64,000 bases of DNA from Escherichia sp. ESNIH1 (GCA_002918705.1 PQKR01000002.1:310001-374000), one strand, 5' to 3'; counted from the first letter of the stretch, positions 29,195 through 38,568 are shown. The notes: a model not told the origin generated them from the letters alone. Numbers and translations are program-made.

Positions 29195-30715
29195 ATGGTC
29201 AGCGATACTACTCAGTCGTCAGGTGAATTCTTGTTGGAAATGAGCGGCATCAACAAGTCATTTCCCGGCGTTAAGGCACTCGATAACGTTAATTTAAAAG
29301 TGCGCCCGCACTCCATTCACGCCCTGATGGGTGAAAACGGCGCAGGGAAGTCAACGTTATTAAAATGCCTTTTTGGGATCTATCAAAAAGATTCCGGCAG
29401 CATTCTATTCCAGGGTAAAGAGATCGATTTTCATTCGACCAAAGAGGCGTTGGAAAACGGGATATCTATGGTGCATCAGGAGCTTAACCTGGTGCTGCAG
29501 CGGTCGGTGATGGACAACATGTGGCTGGGGCGTTACCCCACCAAAGGTGTGTTTGTCGATCAGGATAAAATGTACCGCGATACAAAGGCGATTTTCGACG
29601 AGCTGGATATTGATATCGATCCACGTGCCCGCGTGGGGACCCTCTCCGTTTCGCAAATGCAGATGATCGAAATTGCAAAGGCGTTCTCCTACGATGCCAA
29701 GATCGTCATTATGGATGAGCCGACCTCTTCGCTGACCGAAAAAGAGGTCAACCATCTGTTTAAAATTATCCGCAAGCTGAAAGAGCGTGGCTGCGGTATC
29801 GTCTATATCTCGCACAAGATGGAAGAGATCTTCCAGCTGTGTGACGAAATCACCATCCTGCGCGACGGTCAGTGGATCGCTACCCAGCCGCTGGAAGGGC
29901 TGGATATGGACAAAATCATCGCCATGATGGTGGGTCGTTCGCTCAACCAGCGCTTCCCGGACAAGCAGAATAAGCCGGGTGAAGTGATCATGGAGGTGCG
30001 CAACCTGACCTCCCTGCGCCAGCCTTCGATTCGCGACGTCTCCTTCGACCTGCACAAGGGTGAAATTCTCGGCATCGCCGGGCTGGTAGGGGCGAAGCGT
30101 ACCGATATCGTCGAGACGCTGTTTGGCATCCGCGAAAAATCAGGCGGCACCATCACCCTGCACGGTAAAACCATCAATAACCACACCGCCCACGAAGCGA
30201 TCAATAACGGCTTTGCGCTGGTGACCGAAGAGCGCCGCTCAACGGGGATCTACGCCTATCTGGATATCGGCTTTAACTCCCTCATCTCTAATATCCAGAA
30301 CTACAAAAACAAAGTTGGCCTGCTGGATAACAGCCGCATGAAAAGCGACACCCAGTGGGTGATTGACTCCATGCGCGTAAAAACCCCGGGCCACCGCACG
30401 CAGATCGGCTCCCTCTCCGGCGGCAACCAGCAGAAGGTGATTATCGGCCGCTGGCTGCTGACCCAGCCGGAGATCCTGATGCTGGATGAGCCTACGCGCG
30501 GTATCGACGTAGGGGCAAAATTTGAGATCTACCAGCTGATTGCTGAACTGGCGAAGAAAGAGAAGGGGATCATCATCATCTCCTCTGAAATGCCGGAGCT
30601 GTTAGGTATCACCGACCGTATTTTGGTTATGAGCAATGGCCTCGTTGCCGGAATTGTTGACACTAAAACGACAACGCAAAACGAAATTTTACGTCTTGCG
30701 TCTTTGCACCTTTAA
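29195..30715 (+). CDS. mglA: Galactose/methyl-galactoside ABC transporter ATPase MglA
   Basis: MglA is the ATPase of the Mgl importer, a tandem duplication of two ABC domains. The 506-residue product shows a Walker A in the N-terminal half (GENGAGKS, about 43-50), LSVSQMQM and IMDEPTSSL. In the second half GLVGAKRT replaces a canonical Walker A (usual for this family), with LSGGNQQK and [11 protein letters not shown] use ATG 29195 (MVSDTTQSS), preceded by AAGG and matching the E. coli length; the frame begins eight codons earlier. Confidence 0.96.
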   Translation: MVSDTTQSSGEFLLEMSGINKSFPGVKALDNVNLKVRPHSIHALMGENGAGKSTLLKCLFGIYQKDSGSILFQGKEIDFHSTKEALENGISMVHQELNLVLQRSVMDNMWLGRYPTKGVFVDQDKMYRDTKAIFDELDIDIDPRARVGTLSVSQMQMIEIAKAFSYDAKIVIMDEPTSSLTEKEVNHLFKIIRKLKERGCGIVYISHKMEEIFQLCDEITILRDGQWIATQPLEGLDMDKIIAMMVGRSLNQRFPDKQNKPGEVIMEVRNLTSLRQPSIRDVSFDLHKGEILGIAGLVGAKRTDIVETLFGIREKSGGTITLHGKTINNHTAHEAINNGFALVTEERRSTGIYAYLDIGFNSLISNIQNYKNKVGLLDNSRMKSDTQWVIDSMRVKTPGHRTQIGSLSGGNQQKVIIGRWLLTQPEILMLDEPTRGIDVGAKFEIYQLIAELAKKEKGIIIISSEMPELLGITDRILVMSNGLVAGIVDTKTTTQNEILRLASLHL

Positions 30716-30730
30716 GATCAGGGGCTTCTC

Positions 30731-31741
30731 ATGAGTGCGCTAAATAAAAAGAGTTTTCTCACTTACCTGAAAGAGGGCGGTCTGTACGTCGTTCTTTTGG
30801 TGTTGCTGGCCATTATTATCTTCCAGGATCCCACGTTCCTGAGCCTGCTTAACCTCAGTAACATTCTCACCCAGTCCTCGGTGCGTATTATCATTGCGCT
30901 GGGCGTAGCGGGGCTGATCGTTACCCAGGGGACCGACCTCTCCGCCGGCCGTCAGGTTGGTCTGGCGGCGGTGGTGGCGGCGACGCTGCTCCAGTCGATG
31001 GAGAACGCCAACAAGGTGTTCCCTGAGATGGCCACCATGCCGATTATCGCGGTTATCGGTATCGTCTGCGTCATTGGCGCGGTTATTGGCCTGGTAAACG
31101 GGATTATCATTGCCTACCTGAACGTGACGCCGTTTATCACTACGTTAGGTACGATGATCATCGTCTACGGTATCAACTCCCTCTACTATGACTTCGTGGG
31201 CGCATCGCCGATCTCCGGCTTCGACAGTGGCTTCTCGACCTTTACCCAAGGGTTCATTGCGCTGGGCAGTTTCCGTCTCTCATATATTACCTTCTACGCG
31301 CTAATCGCCGTGGCCTTTGTCTGGATCCTGTGGAACAAGACGCGCTTCGGTAAAAATATCTTCGCTATCGGTGGTAACCCGGAAGCGGCCAAGGTCTCTG
31401 GCGTGAACGTGGCGCTGAACCTGCTGATGATCTATGCCCTGTCCGGCGTCTTCTATGCCTTTGGCGGCATGCTGGAAGCGGGTCGTATCGGCTCGGCAAC
31501 CAACAACCTCGGCTTTATGTATGAGCTGGATGCTATCGCCGCCTGCGTAGTGGGTGGGGTCTCCTTCAGCGGCGGCGTGGGTACCGTGCTCGGGGTAGTG
31601 ACCGGGGTCATTATCTTTACCGTTATCAACTACGGCCTCACCTATATCGGCGTTAACCCGTACTGGCAGTACATTATCAAGGGCGGCATTATCATCTTCG
31701 CCGTCGCGCTGGACTCGCTGAAGTACGCGCGTAAAAAATAA
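30731..31741 (+). CDS. mglC: Galactose/methyl-galactoside ABC transporter permease MglC
   Basis: MglC is the membrane channel of the Mgl importer. The 336-residue BPD_transp_2 family protein has about eight to ten helices, and its length equals E. coli MglC. It is 15 bp downstream of mglA and followed by a strong terminator. The accessory region starts right after this gene; E. coli has preTA between mglC and sanA. Confidence 0.96.
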   Translation: MSALNKKSFLTYLKEGGLYVVLLVLLAIIIFQDPTFLSLLNLSNILTQSSVRIIIALGVAGLIVTQGTDLSAGRQVGLAAVVAATLLQSMENANKVFPEMATMPIIAVIGIVCVIGAVIGLVNGIIIAYLNVTPFITTLGTMIIVYGINSLYYDFVGASPISGFDSGFSTFTQGFIALGSFRLSYITFYALIAVAFVWILWNKTRFGKNIFAIGGNPEAAKVSGVNVALNLLMIYALSGVFYAFGGMLEAGRIGSATNNLGFMYELDAIAACVVGGVSFSGGVGTVLGVVTGVIIFTVINYGLTYIGVNPYWQYIIKGGIIIFAVALDSLKYARKK

Positions 31742-31764
31742 CCACTTTTTAGCCCAGTTATCAG

Positions 31765-31789
31765 GCCCGCCGCTTCGGCGGGCTTTTTC
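31765..31789 (+). terminator. Rho-independent terminator of mglBAC
   Basis: An 8-bp GC-rich stem (31765-31772 with 31776-31783) with a short loop is followed by five T residues. Confidence 0.9.
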
Positions 31790-32076
31790 GTTACCGCTTC
31801 GTTGCACAGTTTCATGGTAATAAGACATATTTTGTAATATTTTCAGCCAATAATATATCTGCCGCTTCGCTTAAAAAATATATTCGCCTATCTGCTTGAT
31901 TTGTCGTTATAAGAAAAATATATAGCGCTCAGAATACTCCTGGTATGCTTCGCTGTTGATATTTCCTTGAGTTTTTGACTTGAACCCGGGGGAATTATGA
32001 CTACAGTTAAACATGCCTGACGGGGGAATGACTTCCCTCTATTTTTAACCAAAACTGTATGTGGAAGGAGTATATT
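31790..32076. other. AT-rich promoter/leader region of yciG
   Basis: About 290 bp between the mglC terminator and yciG. It is AT-rich, with several ATATAT-like stretches at 31845-31925, which is typical of H-NS-bound promoters. At 31997-32020 there is an eight-codon frame (MTTVKHA) preceded by GGGGGAATT and followed by a small GGGGGAA/TTCCCT hairpin; see findings. No firm promoter assignment is possible. Confidence 0.5.
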
Positions 32077-32256
32077 ATGGCCCAACAACATCGTGGCGGT
32101 TCAGGAAACTTTGCAGAAGATAAACAGCGTGCATCTGAAGCAGGCCGTAAAGGCGGGCAGCAGAGCGGCGGGAACTTCAAAAACGACCCGCAGCGCGCAT
32201 CTGAAGCAGGTAAGAAAGGCGGTCAAAACAGTCACAGCGGCGGTCGTTCATCCTGA
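32077..32256 (+). CDS. yciG: KGG-repeat stress protein YciG
   Basis: This 59-residue hydrophilic protein contains two KGG-type repeats (ASEAGRKGG and ASEAGKKGG), the stress-induced Bacillus GsiB-like motif also found in E. coli YciG. E. coli yciGFE is RpoS-dependent and H-NS-repressed, and YciG is linked to motility and acid/thermal tolerance. The ATG at 32077 follows GGAAGGAG; six upstream codons are in frame but unsupported. It is followed 147 bp later by yciF. Confidence 0.88.
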   Translation: MAQQHRGGSGNFAEDKQRASEAGRKGGQQSGGNFKNDPQRASEAGKKGGQNSHSGGRSS

Positions 32257-32403
32257 CCGTAGCACACATATATTATTTAGTTAATTAAAAACTAATTAAA
32301 TAAATATGTATTGACTGTCGGTGGCAATCCTGTAATTAGATTTACAGGATTGCCACAATCCCTTATTAAGGATCTATTCCGGCGAGATAAAGAGGAATTA
32401 ATT

Positions 32404-32883
32404 ATGCCAGCAGTAAAAACCCTTGAAGATCTATTTATTCATGAACTGTCAGACATATACAGCGCCGAAAAACAGATTGCTCGCGCCTTGCCTAAATTAG
32501 CTCGTGCGGCAACCTCCGAAAAGCTGGTTACTGCTTTTGAAACGCACCTGGAAGAGACCCGCGGACAGATCGAACGTATTGACCAGATTGTCGAAGTGAC
32601 AGAGGGTCTGCGTATCCGTCGCATGAAGTGCCACGCCCTTGAGGGGCTGGTAGAAGAGGCGCAGGAGATTATTGACTCCGTTGAAGCCGGTGAGCTGCGC
32701 GACGAGGGTCTGATTGGTGCGGCGCAAAAGGTTGAGCACTATGAGATTGCTTCCTACGGTACGCTGCGCACCCTGGCCCTGAAGCTGGGCTACAAAGAGG
32801 CGGCTAAGCTGCTGGAAGAGACGCTGAACGAAGAGAAACAGACCGACGTGAAGCTGACCGGCATTGCCGAAGGTCAAAAATAA
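32404..32883 (+). CDS. yciF: Ferritin-like DUF892 stress protein YciF
   Basis: The 159-residue protein belongs to the YciF/DUF892 family, a four-helix bundle with a di-iron-like site related to rubrerythrin; its function in stress is unclear. Conserved stretches include HELSDIYSAEKQ near the N-terminus and KVEHYEIASYGTL near residue 120, which carry the Glu/His metal-site residues. I use ATG 32404 (MPAVKTLEDLF); an upstream frame from 32311 adds 31 unconserved residues. It follows yciG as in the E. coli yciGFE cluster, which is elsewhere (near trp) in E. coli. Confidence 0.9.
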   Translation: MPAVKTLEDLFIHELSDIYSAEKQIARALPKLARAATSEKLVTAFETHLEETRGQIERIDQIVEVTEGLRIRRMKCHALEGLVEEAQEIIDSVEAGELRDEGLIGAAQKVEHYEIASYGTLRTLALKLGYKEAAKLLEETLNEEKQTDVKLTGIAEGQK

Positions 32884-32892
32884 GGAGGCACT

Positions 32893-32976
32893 ATGCGTAC
32901 TTACTTTGTCAATGTTGAAAAAGACGATCCCTCTGAGTCGCCAGAGTCAGGCGACAAAAAGCCTGAGAAGAAGTAG
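32893..32976 (+). CDS. 27-residue small ORF following yciF
   Basis: The frame starts nine bases after the yciF stop and is preceded by TAAGGAGG, one of the best ribosome sites in the window. It encodes a 27-residue, highly charged peptide beginning MRTYFVNVEKDD and rich in Glu, Lys, Pro and Ser, without a membrane segment. A strong terminator begins 16 bp after its stop, so it would be the third gene of the yciGF transcript. I do not recognise the product. Confidence 0.65.
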   Translation: MRTYFVNVEKDDPSESPESGDKKPEKK

Positions 32977-32991
32977 CTCAGGCCTGAAGAG

Positions 32992-33022
32992 AACCGGTCA
33001 GCCATGCTGGCCGGTTTTTTAT
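32992..33022 (+). terminator. Terminator of the yciGF transcript
   Basis: An 11-bp stem (AACCGGTCAGC with GCTGGCCGGTT, one G-T pair, 32992-33002 and 33006-33016) is followed by six T residues, overlapping the 3' end of the convergent DUF421 gene. Confidence 0.9.
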
Positions 33023-33465
33023 TTGCTTGTGGGAATGATAGAGATATGCCCGTTCTGCTCCAGTATGGCGTACTTGATATCGGCCAGCTTATCAATCCCC
33101 TGGCCGTTGCGGGCAAAAGCCATAATATCGTCATAGGAGATATCAGCCTGCTTCATTTTCTTCTCCAGTAGCCTGCCGTTTTCAACAAGGATCACCGGCG
33201 TACCATCAATGGTTGCTTCAACGCCCGGCAGATACCGCTTCAGGTAGCCAAACAGCATATCCACCACCACCAGCGTAATAATGGTTAGCGCCGCGCCGGT
33301 AACGGAAAAATCGTTGCCCAACAGAGCCTGCTGCGTCGCCTCGCTGATAATCAGCAGCAGGATCAGATCGAACGAGGTCATCTGCATAAGCGCCCGCCGT
33401 CCGGCAATCTTAAACACCACCATCAACACCATGTAGATGGCTAATGCTCTGAGTACCATTTCCAT
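33019..33465 (-). CDS. DUF421 (YetF-like) inner-membrane protein
   Basis: A 148-residue DUF421 protein with three N-terminal membrane helices (about 3-80, including the GRRALMQMTSFDLILLLIISEA segment split across helices) and a cytoplasmic C-terminal domain (about 85-145, with GTPVILVENGRL and DIKYAILEQNGHISIIP). The family is widespread; B. subtilis members support spores or envelope functions, but the molecular role is unknown. It is the last of four minus-strand genes, nine bp after the 170-residue gene, with a TAGGAG ribosome site. Confidence 0.85.
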   Translation of the reverse strand: MEMVLRALAIYMVLMVVFKIAGRRALMQMTSFDLILLLIISEATQQALLGNDFSVTGAALTIITLVVVDMLFGYLKRYLPGVEATIDGTPVILVENGRLLEKKMKQADISYDDIMAFARNGQGIDKLADIKYAILEQNGHISIIPTSK

Positions 33466-33474
33466 ATTGCGCTC

Positions 33475-33987
33475 CTAGGGGTAAGTAAACTGCCAGAAAG
33501 AGAGGGCCGGGCCGTTGTTAATGGTAACGGTACTTGTGCTGCTGCCTGGCTGCTGTGGAAGCAGCCCCAGCCAGATCGTTTCCCCGGAGAGCAGGCTGCT
33601 GTGCCCATACTCCAGTATCAGATTTTGGCCCTGGCTCCAGGTTTTATCCGGCTGCGGCTGAAGGGTATCGATCTTAAATGCCCGCATAAACTCCCCGCCC
33701 AGCGTCACGGTTAGCGTCTCGCCGCCGGCTGCTTTAGCAACTATCTTCATATCCACATCGCTCTGCTGGCGGTTGAACCGCTCGTAGCTTACCGTTAGCG
33801 TATTGTCGGCGCTGCTGCGTTCAACGTGGCTAAAGTGACCCCGGGAGAAGAGGCCGCTCAGGGCGGCCAGCACGATGAACAGCAGCACAAAGAAGCCGAT
33901 GCGGCGGACATTGGCTTCAAAGCTTAACCAGACGTGTTTCTCCCGCACCGGTGGCGGATTCCGATCGGGCGGGGACGTTTTATGCAT
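33475..33987 (-). CDS. Unknown single-pass membrane protein
   Basis: This 170-residue protein is not recognised. It has a proline-rich cytoplasmic start (about 1-17), one membrane helix (about 30-48) and a periplasmic domain rich in Ser, Thr and beta-type residues, ending in WQFTYP. There are no cysteines and no signal peptidase site, so it is probably anchored with the C-terminal domain in the periplasm. It follows the 255-residue gene by 18 bp with an AGGAAAG ribosome site. Confidence 0.75.
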   Translation of the reverse strand: MHKTSPPDRNPPPVREKHVWLSFEANVRRIGFFVLLFIVLAALSGLFSRGHFSHVERSSADNTLTVSYERFNRQQSDVDMKIVAKAAGGETLTVTLGGEFMRAFKIDTLQPQPDKTWSQGQNLILEYGHSSLLSGETIWLGLLPQQPGSSTSTVTINNGPALSFWQFTYP

Positions 33988-34005
33988 AGCGCTTTCCTGT
34001 TGAGA

Positions 34006-34773
34006 TTATGCCTGCGGCTCTTCTTTAATACCCATCGCCATGACCTGCGCCGGATCGAACAGCGACAGGCTCTCTACCTCATCGAGCAGGATCACCTTGC
34101 GGAAATCCAGCGCCGACTGCGGCTCGGTATCGAGGTTGATATTGTGCTTGGCATACCAGGCACTGTAGTTGTTCTCAATATTGAGCTGGTGGGAGTGACG
34201 GTCCCGATGACCGCTCAGCATGGGGATCAGCTCAATATTTCTCACTTCGGTATCGTCAAGCGTAGCGCCGTGGATCATGCCAATGTAGACCCGCTGCGAC
34301 TTAAGAGTGATCCACGCCAGCTGGCCTGTTTCCATACACTGGTAGAGCAACCCCTCGACGCCGTTGCCCCGCGTCAGAAACTTATATAGCTGGCGACGAC
34401 CGTTGCTGTCGAGACGGGCGCTGCCTGCCCAGTTAGAGCGGTAGAGGCAGAACAGTATGGCAAAGGCGAGCATGATCACCACCGGAGCCTGAATGCCAAG
34501 AAAGCTCCAGTTCATGAAGGCCACCTGCAGACGGTGGTCTTCTGTACCAAACCACTGCGGCAGCGCATCCATGCCCATAGATGACAGCAGTAGCAACAGC
34601 CACAGCAGGGCGGTGGCGATAATGCCCTGGAGCATAAAGATGCAGCCGTAAAGGGCTACCAAAAAGTAGACGTCCCAGCCAAAGGAGCGGCGTAGTTTGA
34701 AGCGGGTAGAGAGATCGCGGCTGGTATACCAGTAGCCGGAAACCATCAATACCATAAATATTGCTGTCGCCAT
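34006..34773 (-). CDS. Unknown membrane protein with soluble C-terminal domain
   Basis: This 255-residue protein is not recognised. Hydrophobic segments occur at about 1-17, 32-66 (long enough for two passes) and 88-111. They are followed by a soluble domain (112-255) with RGNGVEGLLYQCMETGQLA, repeated Gln/Tyr-containing strands and an acidic LDEVESLSLFDPAQ tail. The charge distribution suggests the C-terminal domain is cytoplasmic. It begins one base after the stop of the 64-residue gene, so the two are probably translationally coupled. Confidence 0.75.
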   Translation of the reverse strand: MATAIFMVLMVSGYWYTSRDLSTRFKLRRSFGWDVYFLVALYGCIFMLQGIIATALLWLLLLLSSMGMDALPQWFGTEDHRLQVAFMNWSFLGIQAPVVIMLAFAILFCLYRSNWAGSARLDSNGRRQLYKFLTRGNGVEGLLYQCMETGQLAWITLKSQRVYIGMIHGATLDDTEVRNIELIPMLSGHRDRHSHQLNIENNYSAWYAKHNINLDTEPQSALDFRKVILLDEVESLSLFDPAQVMAMGIKEEPQA

Positions 34774-34774
34774 C

Positions 34775-34969
34775 TTATGCCCTCTTTAGTGCATCAACAT
34801 GGCGGATAAAATCCTCTTTTACGGCCTGGCTGCGTACGTTAACCCGCGCCCTGCCGTCCTCATCAATAATGATCCGCTCGCCGTCATCGATAGATTCCTG
34901 AACGTTGCGGTGATCGGTTACCTGAAGCAGCTTTTCCGGACTGGTGAATAGATAGCGTAGAATTCTCAC
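34775..34969 (-). CDS. Small unknown protein, first gene of the DUF421 set (GTG start)
   Basis: A 64-residue soluble protein starting MRILRYLF. Its middle is acidic (ESIDDGERIIIDEDGRARVNV) and its end basic. The GTG start at 34969 is supported by a strong AGGAGG nine bases upstream. No helix-turn-helix or membrane segment is evident. It is separated by a single base from the next gene and is divergent from emrE (116 bp). Confidence 0.7.
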   Translation of the reverse strand: MRILRYLFTSPEKLLQVTDHRNVQESIDDGERIIIDEDGRARVNVRSQAVKEDFIRHVDALKRA

Positions 34970-35085
34970 AATTAATAACCTCCTGTGTCAGTAACAGTAT
35001 AGATGCCCTGCGGGGGAGGTTAAGAAGTGGCGATATGTAACGGCAAGTGGCATATTTTACAAAATCAATCAAAAGGGGAGAGTTC

Positions 35086-35418
35086 ATGCACGCTTATGTT
35101 CATCTGGGGATCGCAATAGTGGCAGAAGTGATCGGTACAACGCTGATGCGCTACTCGGAGGGGTTCACGAAACTGTGGCCGACGGCGGCAACGCTGGGCT
35201 GCTATGCGGTAGCGTTCTGGTTTCTGTCCCAGACGATACAGTACATTCCTACCGGCATTGCCTATGCCATCTGGTCCGGGGTGGGTATCGTACTGATTAG
35301 CGCCGCGGGATGGATCTTTAGCGGCCAGAAGCTGGACCTGCCTGCCATCGGCGGAATGGCGCTGATTTGTGCTGGCGTACTGGTGATCAACCTCTTTTCT
35401 AAAAGCGTTGCGCACTAA
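35086..35418 (+). CDS. emrE: Small multidrug resistance transporter EmrE
   Basis: This 110-residue, four-helix SMR transporter exchanges protons for cationic drugs such as quaternary ammonium compounds. It matches EmrE in length and in the key residues: Glu14 in AEVIGTTLMRYSEGFT, Trp63 in YAIWSGVGIVLIS, and the GMALICAGVLVINL fourth helix. ATG 35086 follows AAGGGGAG; a 13-codon upstream extension in frame lacks support. E. coli emrE is in a prophage elsewhere, so the placement here is unlike K-12. The EmrE-type (not SugE/Gdx-type) identity argues against a guanidine riboswitch; none was seen upstream. Confidence 0.9.
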   Translation: MHAYVHLGIAIVAEVIGTTLMRYSEGFTKLWPTAATLGCYAVAFWFLSQTIQYIPTGIAYAIWSGVGIVLISAAGWIFSGQKLDLPAIGGMALICAGVLVINLFSKSVAH

Positions 35419-35508
35419 AGTGTGAGCTAGAGCAGCCGGAACGCTCGATCTCAGGATGGTTTTAGCTATAGTTAAATTTTGCCGCTGACATATGCCAAGG
35501 AGAGGAGT

Positions 35509-36735
35509 ATGTACTCATTTGTTGCGAGACAACCCATTTTTGACAAAAACATGGCGACCGTTGGCTGGGAGCTGCTGTTTCGTGACGGGTTAACCAACCG
35601 GTTTCCAGACGTCTCGTCTGAGTATGCGACAAAACAAATTATCTCCGATCTCTTCTTCTCTACGCCGCTGCCGTCGCTGGTGGGCAAGCACGCCTGCTAT
35701 ATCAACTTTCCCGGCGAGATGATCGTGCAGGGCTTTGCCGATGCGCTTCCTCATGACAAGGTTGTCATTGAGATCCTTGAGACGGCTACGCCGAATAACG
35801 AACTGCTGGCCGCCGTGCGTCGCCTCTATGCGGGTGGGTTTCAAATCGCCCTTGATGACTTCGCCCTGAAAAGCGAGTGGGAGCGCTTTTTTCCCTACAT
35901 CAGCATTATTAAGTTCGATATCCAGGCCCAGAGCTTTGCTGAGATAGCTGACTATATTACGCAAAACCGCGACCGGCTGGGCAAGGTTACGCTGCTGGCG
36001 GAAAAGGTTGAAACTCAGGAAGAGTTCGATCAATACCGGGCGTTTGGCTTCGACCTTTTTCAGGGGTACTTCTATAGCAAGCCAGAGGTGCTGCAAAACA
36101 AACGGCTATCGCAAAATAAGGTGTTGCAGATCCAGCTTATTGCCGAGGTCAACGCTCAAAATCCGGATCTGACGAAAATCGAAAACTATCTCAAGAGCGA
36201 CATCAGCCTCTCCTATACCCTGATGCGCTACGCCCGCAACGTGGTCTATAACACGCGCGGCATTGAGATGGTAAAAAACAGCACCCTCAAGGATACGCTG
36301 CTCTATCTTGGCTTTAACGAGCTGCGTCGCTTTGTCTCGATCTCCTGCCTGACCAGCATCGCCAACGTGAAAACGACCGAGCTGTACCATATGAGCCTGG
36401 TAAGAGGGATGTTCTGCGAGCTGCTTGCCAAAGCGGCGGGACGAGAGGCGCTTTCTCATGACGCCTTCTTCTGCGGTCTGTTTTCACTGCTGGACGCTAT
36501 TCTTGGCATCGCGCTGGAGGATCTGGTTAAGCAGATCGCCCTCTCCGAGCGGGTTACGCAGGCTCTGACCGAGGATGCTGGCGTGCTCTATCCGTTCCTG
36601 GATCTGGCCCGTCTCTATGAACAGCAGCGGTGGGATGAGGTTAACGCCGTGGCAAAAAGCCTCGGTCTGGCGCCTGAAGCGGTAATAGAGATCATGAAAC
36701 GCGCCACCGCCTGGGCAGACAACATCGCCTTCTGA
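35509..36735 (+). CDS. EAL-HDOD domain signalling protein (YuxH type)
   Basis: A 408-residue protein with an N-terminal EAL-like c-di-GMP phosphodiesterase domain (about 1-200) and a C-terminal HDOD domain (about 205-400). In the EAL part, ExLxR is present (Glu21...Arg25), as are Asn66, Glu88/Glu91, Asp116-Asp117, Lys135, Glu165/Glu168 and Gln185. The loop after the paired Asp reads ALKSEW instead of the usual Gly-rich sequence, so activity is uncertain. ATG 35509 has AGGAGAGGAG upstream. It is convergent with sanA with a three-base gap. The protein has no E. coli K-12 counterpart at this locus. Confidence 0.87.
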   Translation: MYSFVARQPIFDKNMATVGWELLFRDGLTNRFPDVSSEYATKQIISDLFFSTPLPSLVGKHACYINFPGEMIVQGFADALPHDKVVIEILETATPNNELLAAVRRLYAGGFQIALDDFALKSEWERFFPYISIIKFDIQAQSFAEIADYITQNRDRLGKVTLLAEKVETQEEFDQYRAFGFDLFQGYFYSKPEVLQNKRLSQNKVLQIQLIAEVNAQNPDLTKIENYLKSDISLSYTLMRYARNVVYNTRGIEMVKNSTLKDTLLYLGFNELRRFVSISCLTSIANVKTTELYHMSLVRGMFCELLAKAAGREALSHDAFFCGLFSLLDAILGIALEDLVKQIALSERVTQALTEDAGVLYPFLDLARLYEQQRWDEVNAVAKSLGLAPEAVIEIMKRATAWADNIAF

Positions 36736-36738
36736 GGC

Positions 36739-37500
<762 letters not shown>

Positions 37501-37593
37501 TTACCCGCAGAGGAAGCGCAAGAATCTGCGATTCAACTGCGGCGATTTTCATCACAACATTTTCATTGTGTTACCCGTTAAGCATTAACGGAT

Positions 37594-37620
37594 CGACGGC
37601 AGGCACATGGCCCGCCGTCG
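37594..37620 (-). terminator. Hairpin downstream of cdd
   Basis: A near-perfect 11-bp stem (CGACGGCAGGC with GCCCGCCGTCG, one mismatch) lies right after the cdd stop. It lacks a strong T tract, so it may mainly protect the transcript end. Confidence 0.6.
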
Positions 37621-37621
37621 G

Positions 37622-38509
37622 TCAGGCTGAGAGCGCCACACGCTCAACGTAGCGACAGCCCAGCGCTCGCAGGGTGGCGGAAGTAGCATCCCACTGGGTC
37701 AGGGCGGCATCCGGACGTTCGGCCAGCACGGCCCGGCGCATATCCGGATAATCGTAGCCGTTCAGGCTCAGTAGATTTAGCGCGCCCTGTAACGGCGGCA
37801 GGGACGGGTTGAAAGCCGCATTTTCTGCATAGCGCCCGGCGAAAATTTGCCCGTTGCTTAGCTCGATGGCGACGCCGGAGGGGGCGTTGCTATAGGGCGC
37901 ATGGCTCTGGTTGGCGGCGGTGATGGCCGCCTTGACCAGCGCTTCGCCCTCTAACGGGAAACCGTGGTTCTCGTCATCCATCAGTAGGGTATTAATCTCG
38001 AGGTCTTTGGGACCAAAGGCGTCGGGCAGGTAGTCCGCCAGGGTATGCGGCGCGCGGCCCGGGAGGGCGATACGCAGATCGAGGCCGCTGTTTAGCTCGT
38101 TCATAAACTGCCGGCAGTGGCCGCAGGGGGTGTAGTTAACGGTGATAGCGACCAGGGACGTTTCGCCCCGCAGCCAGGCGTGGCTAATGGCGCTCTGCTC
38201 GGCGTGGACGGTCTGCTGCATGGTGGAGCCAAGAAACTCCATATTGCCGCCGAAGTACCATGTGCCGCTCACGCCACGGGCGATGGCGCCCACGTTAAAA
38301 TGCGAGAGATCGGCCCGGGCGCAGGCGGCGGCCAGCGGTAAGAGCGCAAAGGCCAGCGCGTCTTCATCCAGCCCCGTGGCGCTTGTCAGCACCTTCACCT
38401 GCTCCGCGCTCAGCATGGCGGGAAAATGATCGTCCGCAAGAATAGGTGCCAGAGCGGATTGCAGATCCGCCGCAAGGTTAGCGAAAGCCGAGTGAAAACG
38501 TGAATGCAT
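37622..38509 (-). CDS. cdd: Cytidine deaminase Cdd
   Basis: Cdd deaminates cytidine and deoxycytidine to uridine and deoxyuridine for pyrimidine salvage. The 295-residue protein is the two-domain dimeric type (E. coli 294). Zinc ligands are His102 and Cys129/Cys132, and the proton shuttle is Glu104 (VHAEQS, PCGHC). The second, degenerate deaminase-like domain is present. A perfect CRP site lies upstream, consistent with CRP/CytR regulation. Confidence 0.97.
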   Translation of the reverse strand: MHSRFHSAFANLAADLQSALAPILADDHFPAMLSAEQVKVLTSATGLDEDALAFALLPLAAACARADLSHFNVGAIARGVSGTWYFGGNMEFLGSTMQQTVHAEQSAISHAWLRGETSLVAITVNYTPCGHCRQFMNELNSGLDLRIALPGRAPHTLADYLPDAFGPKDLEINTLLMDDENHGFPLEGEALVKAAITAANQSHAPYSNAPSGVAIELSNGQIFAGRYAENAAFNPSLPPLQGALNLLSLNGYDYPDMRRAVLAERPDAALTQWDATSATLRALGCRYVERVALSA

Positions 38510-38568
38510 GGCGTTGCCTCATAGCAGTGTAATGGGAGCCTAGTGTAAAGAGCAGAAGGCGCTTAATA

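Noticed and set aside
34970-35085. Guanidine riboswitch upstream of the SMR transporter gene
   Set aside because: The conserved ACGR/CCGCG-type elements are absent and the protein is EmrE-type rather than Gdx-type.
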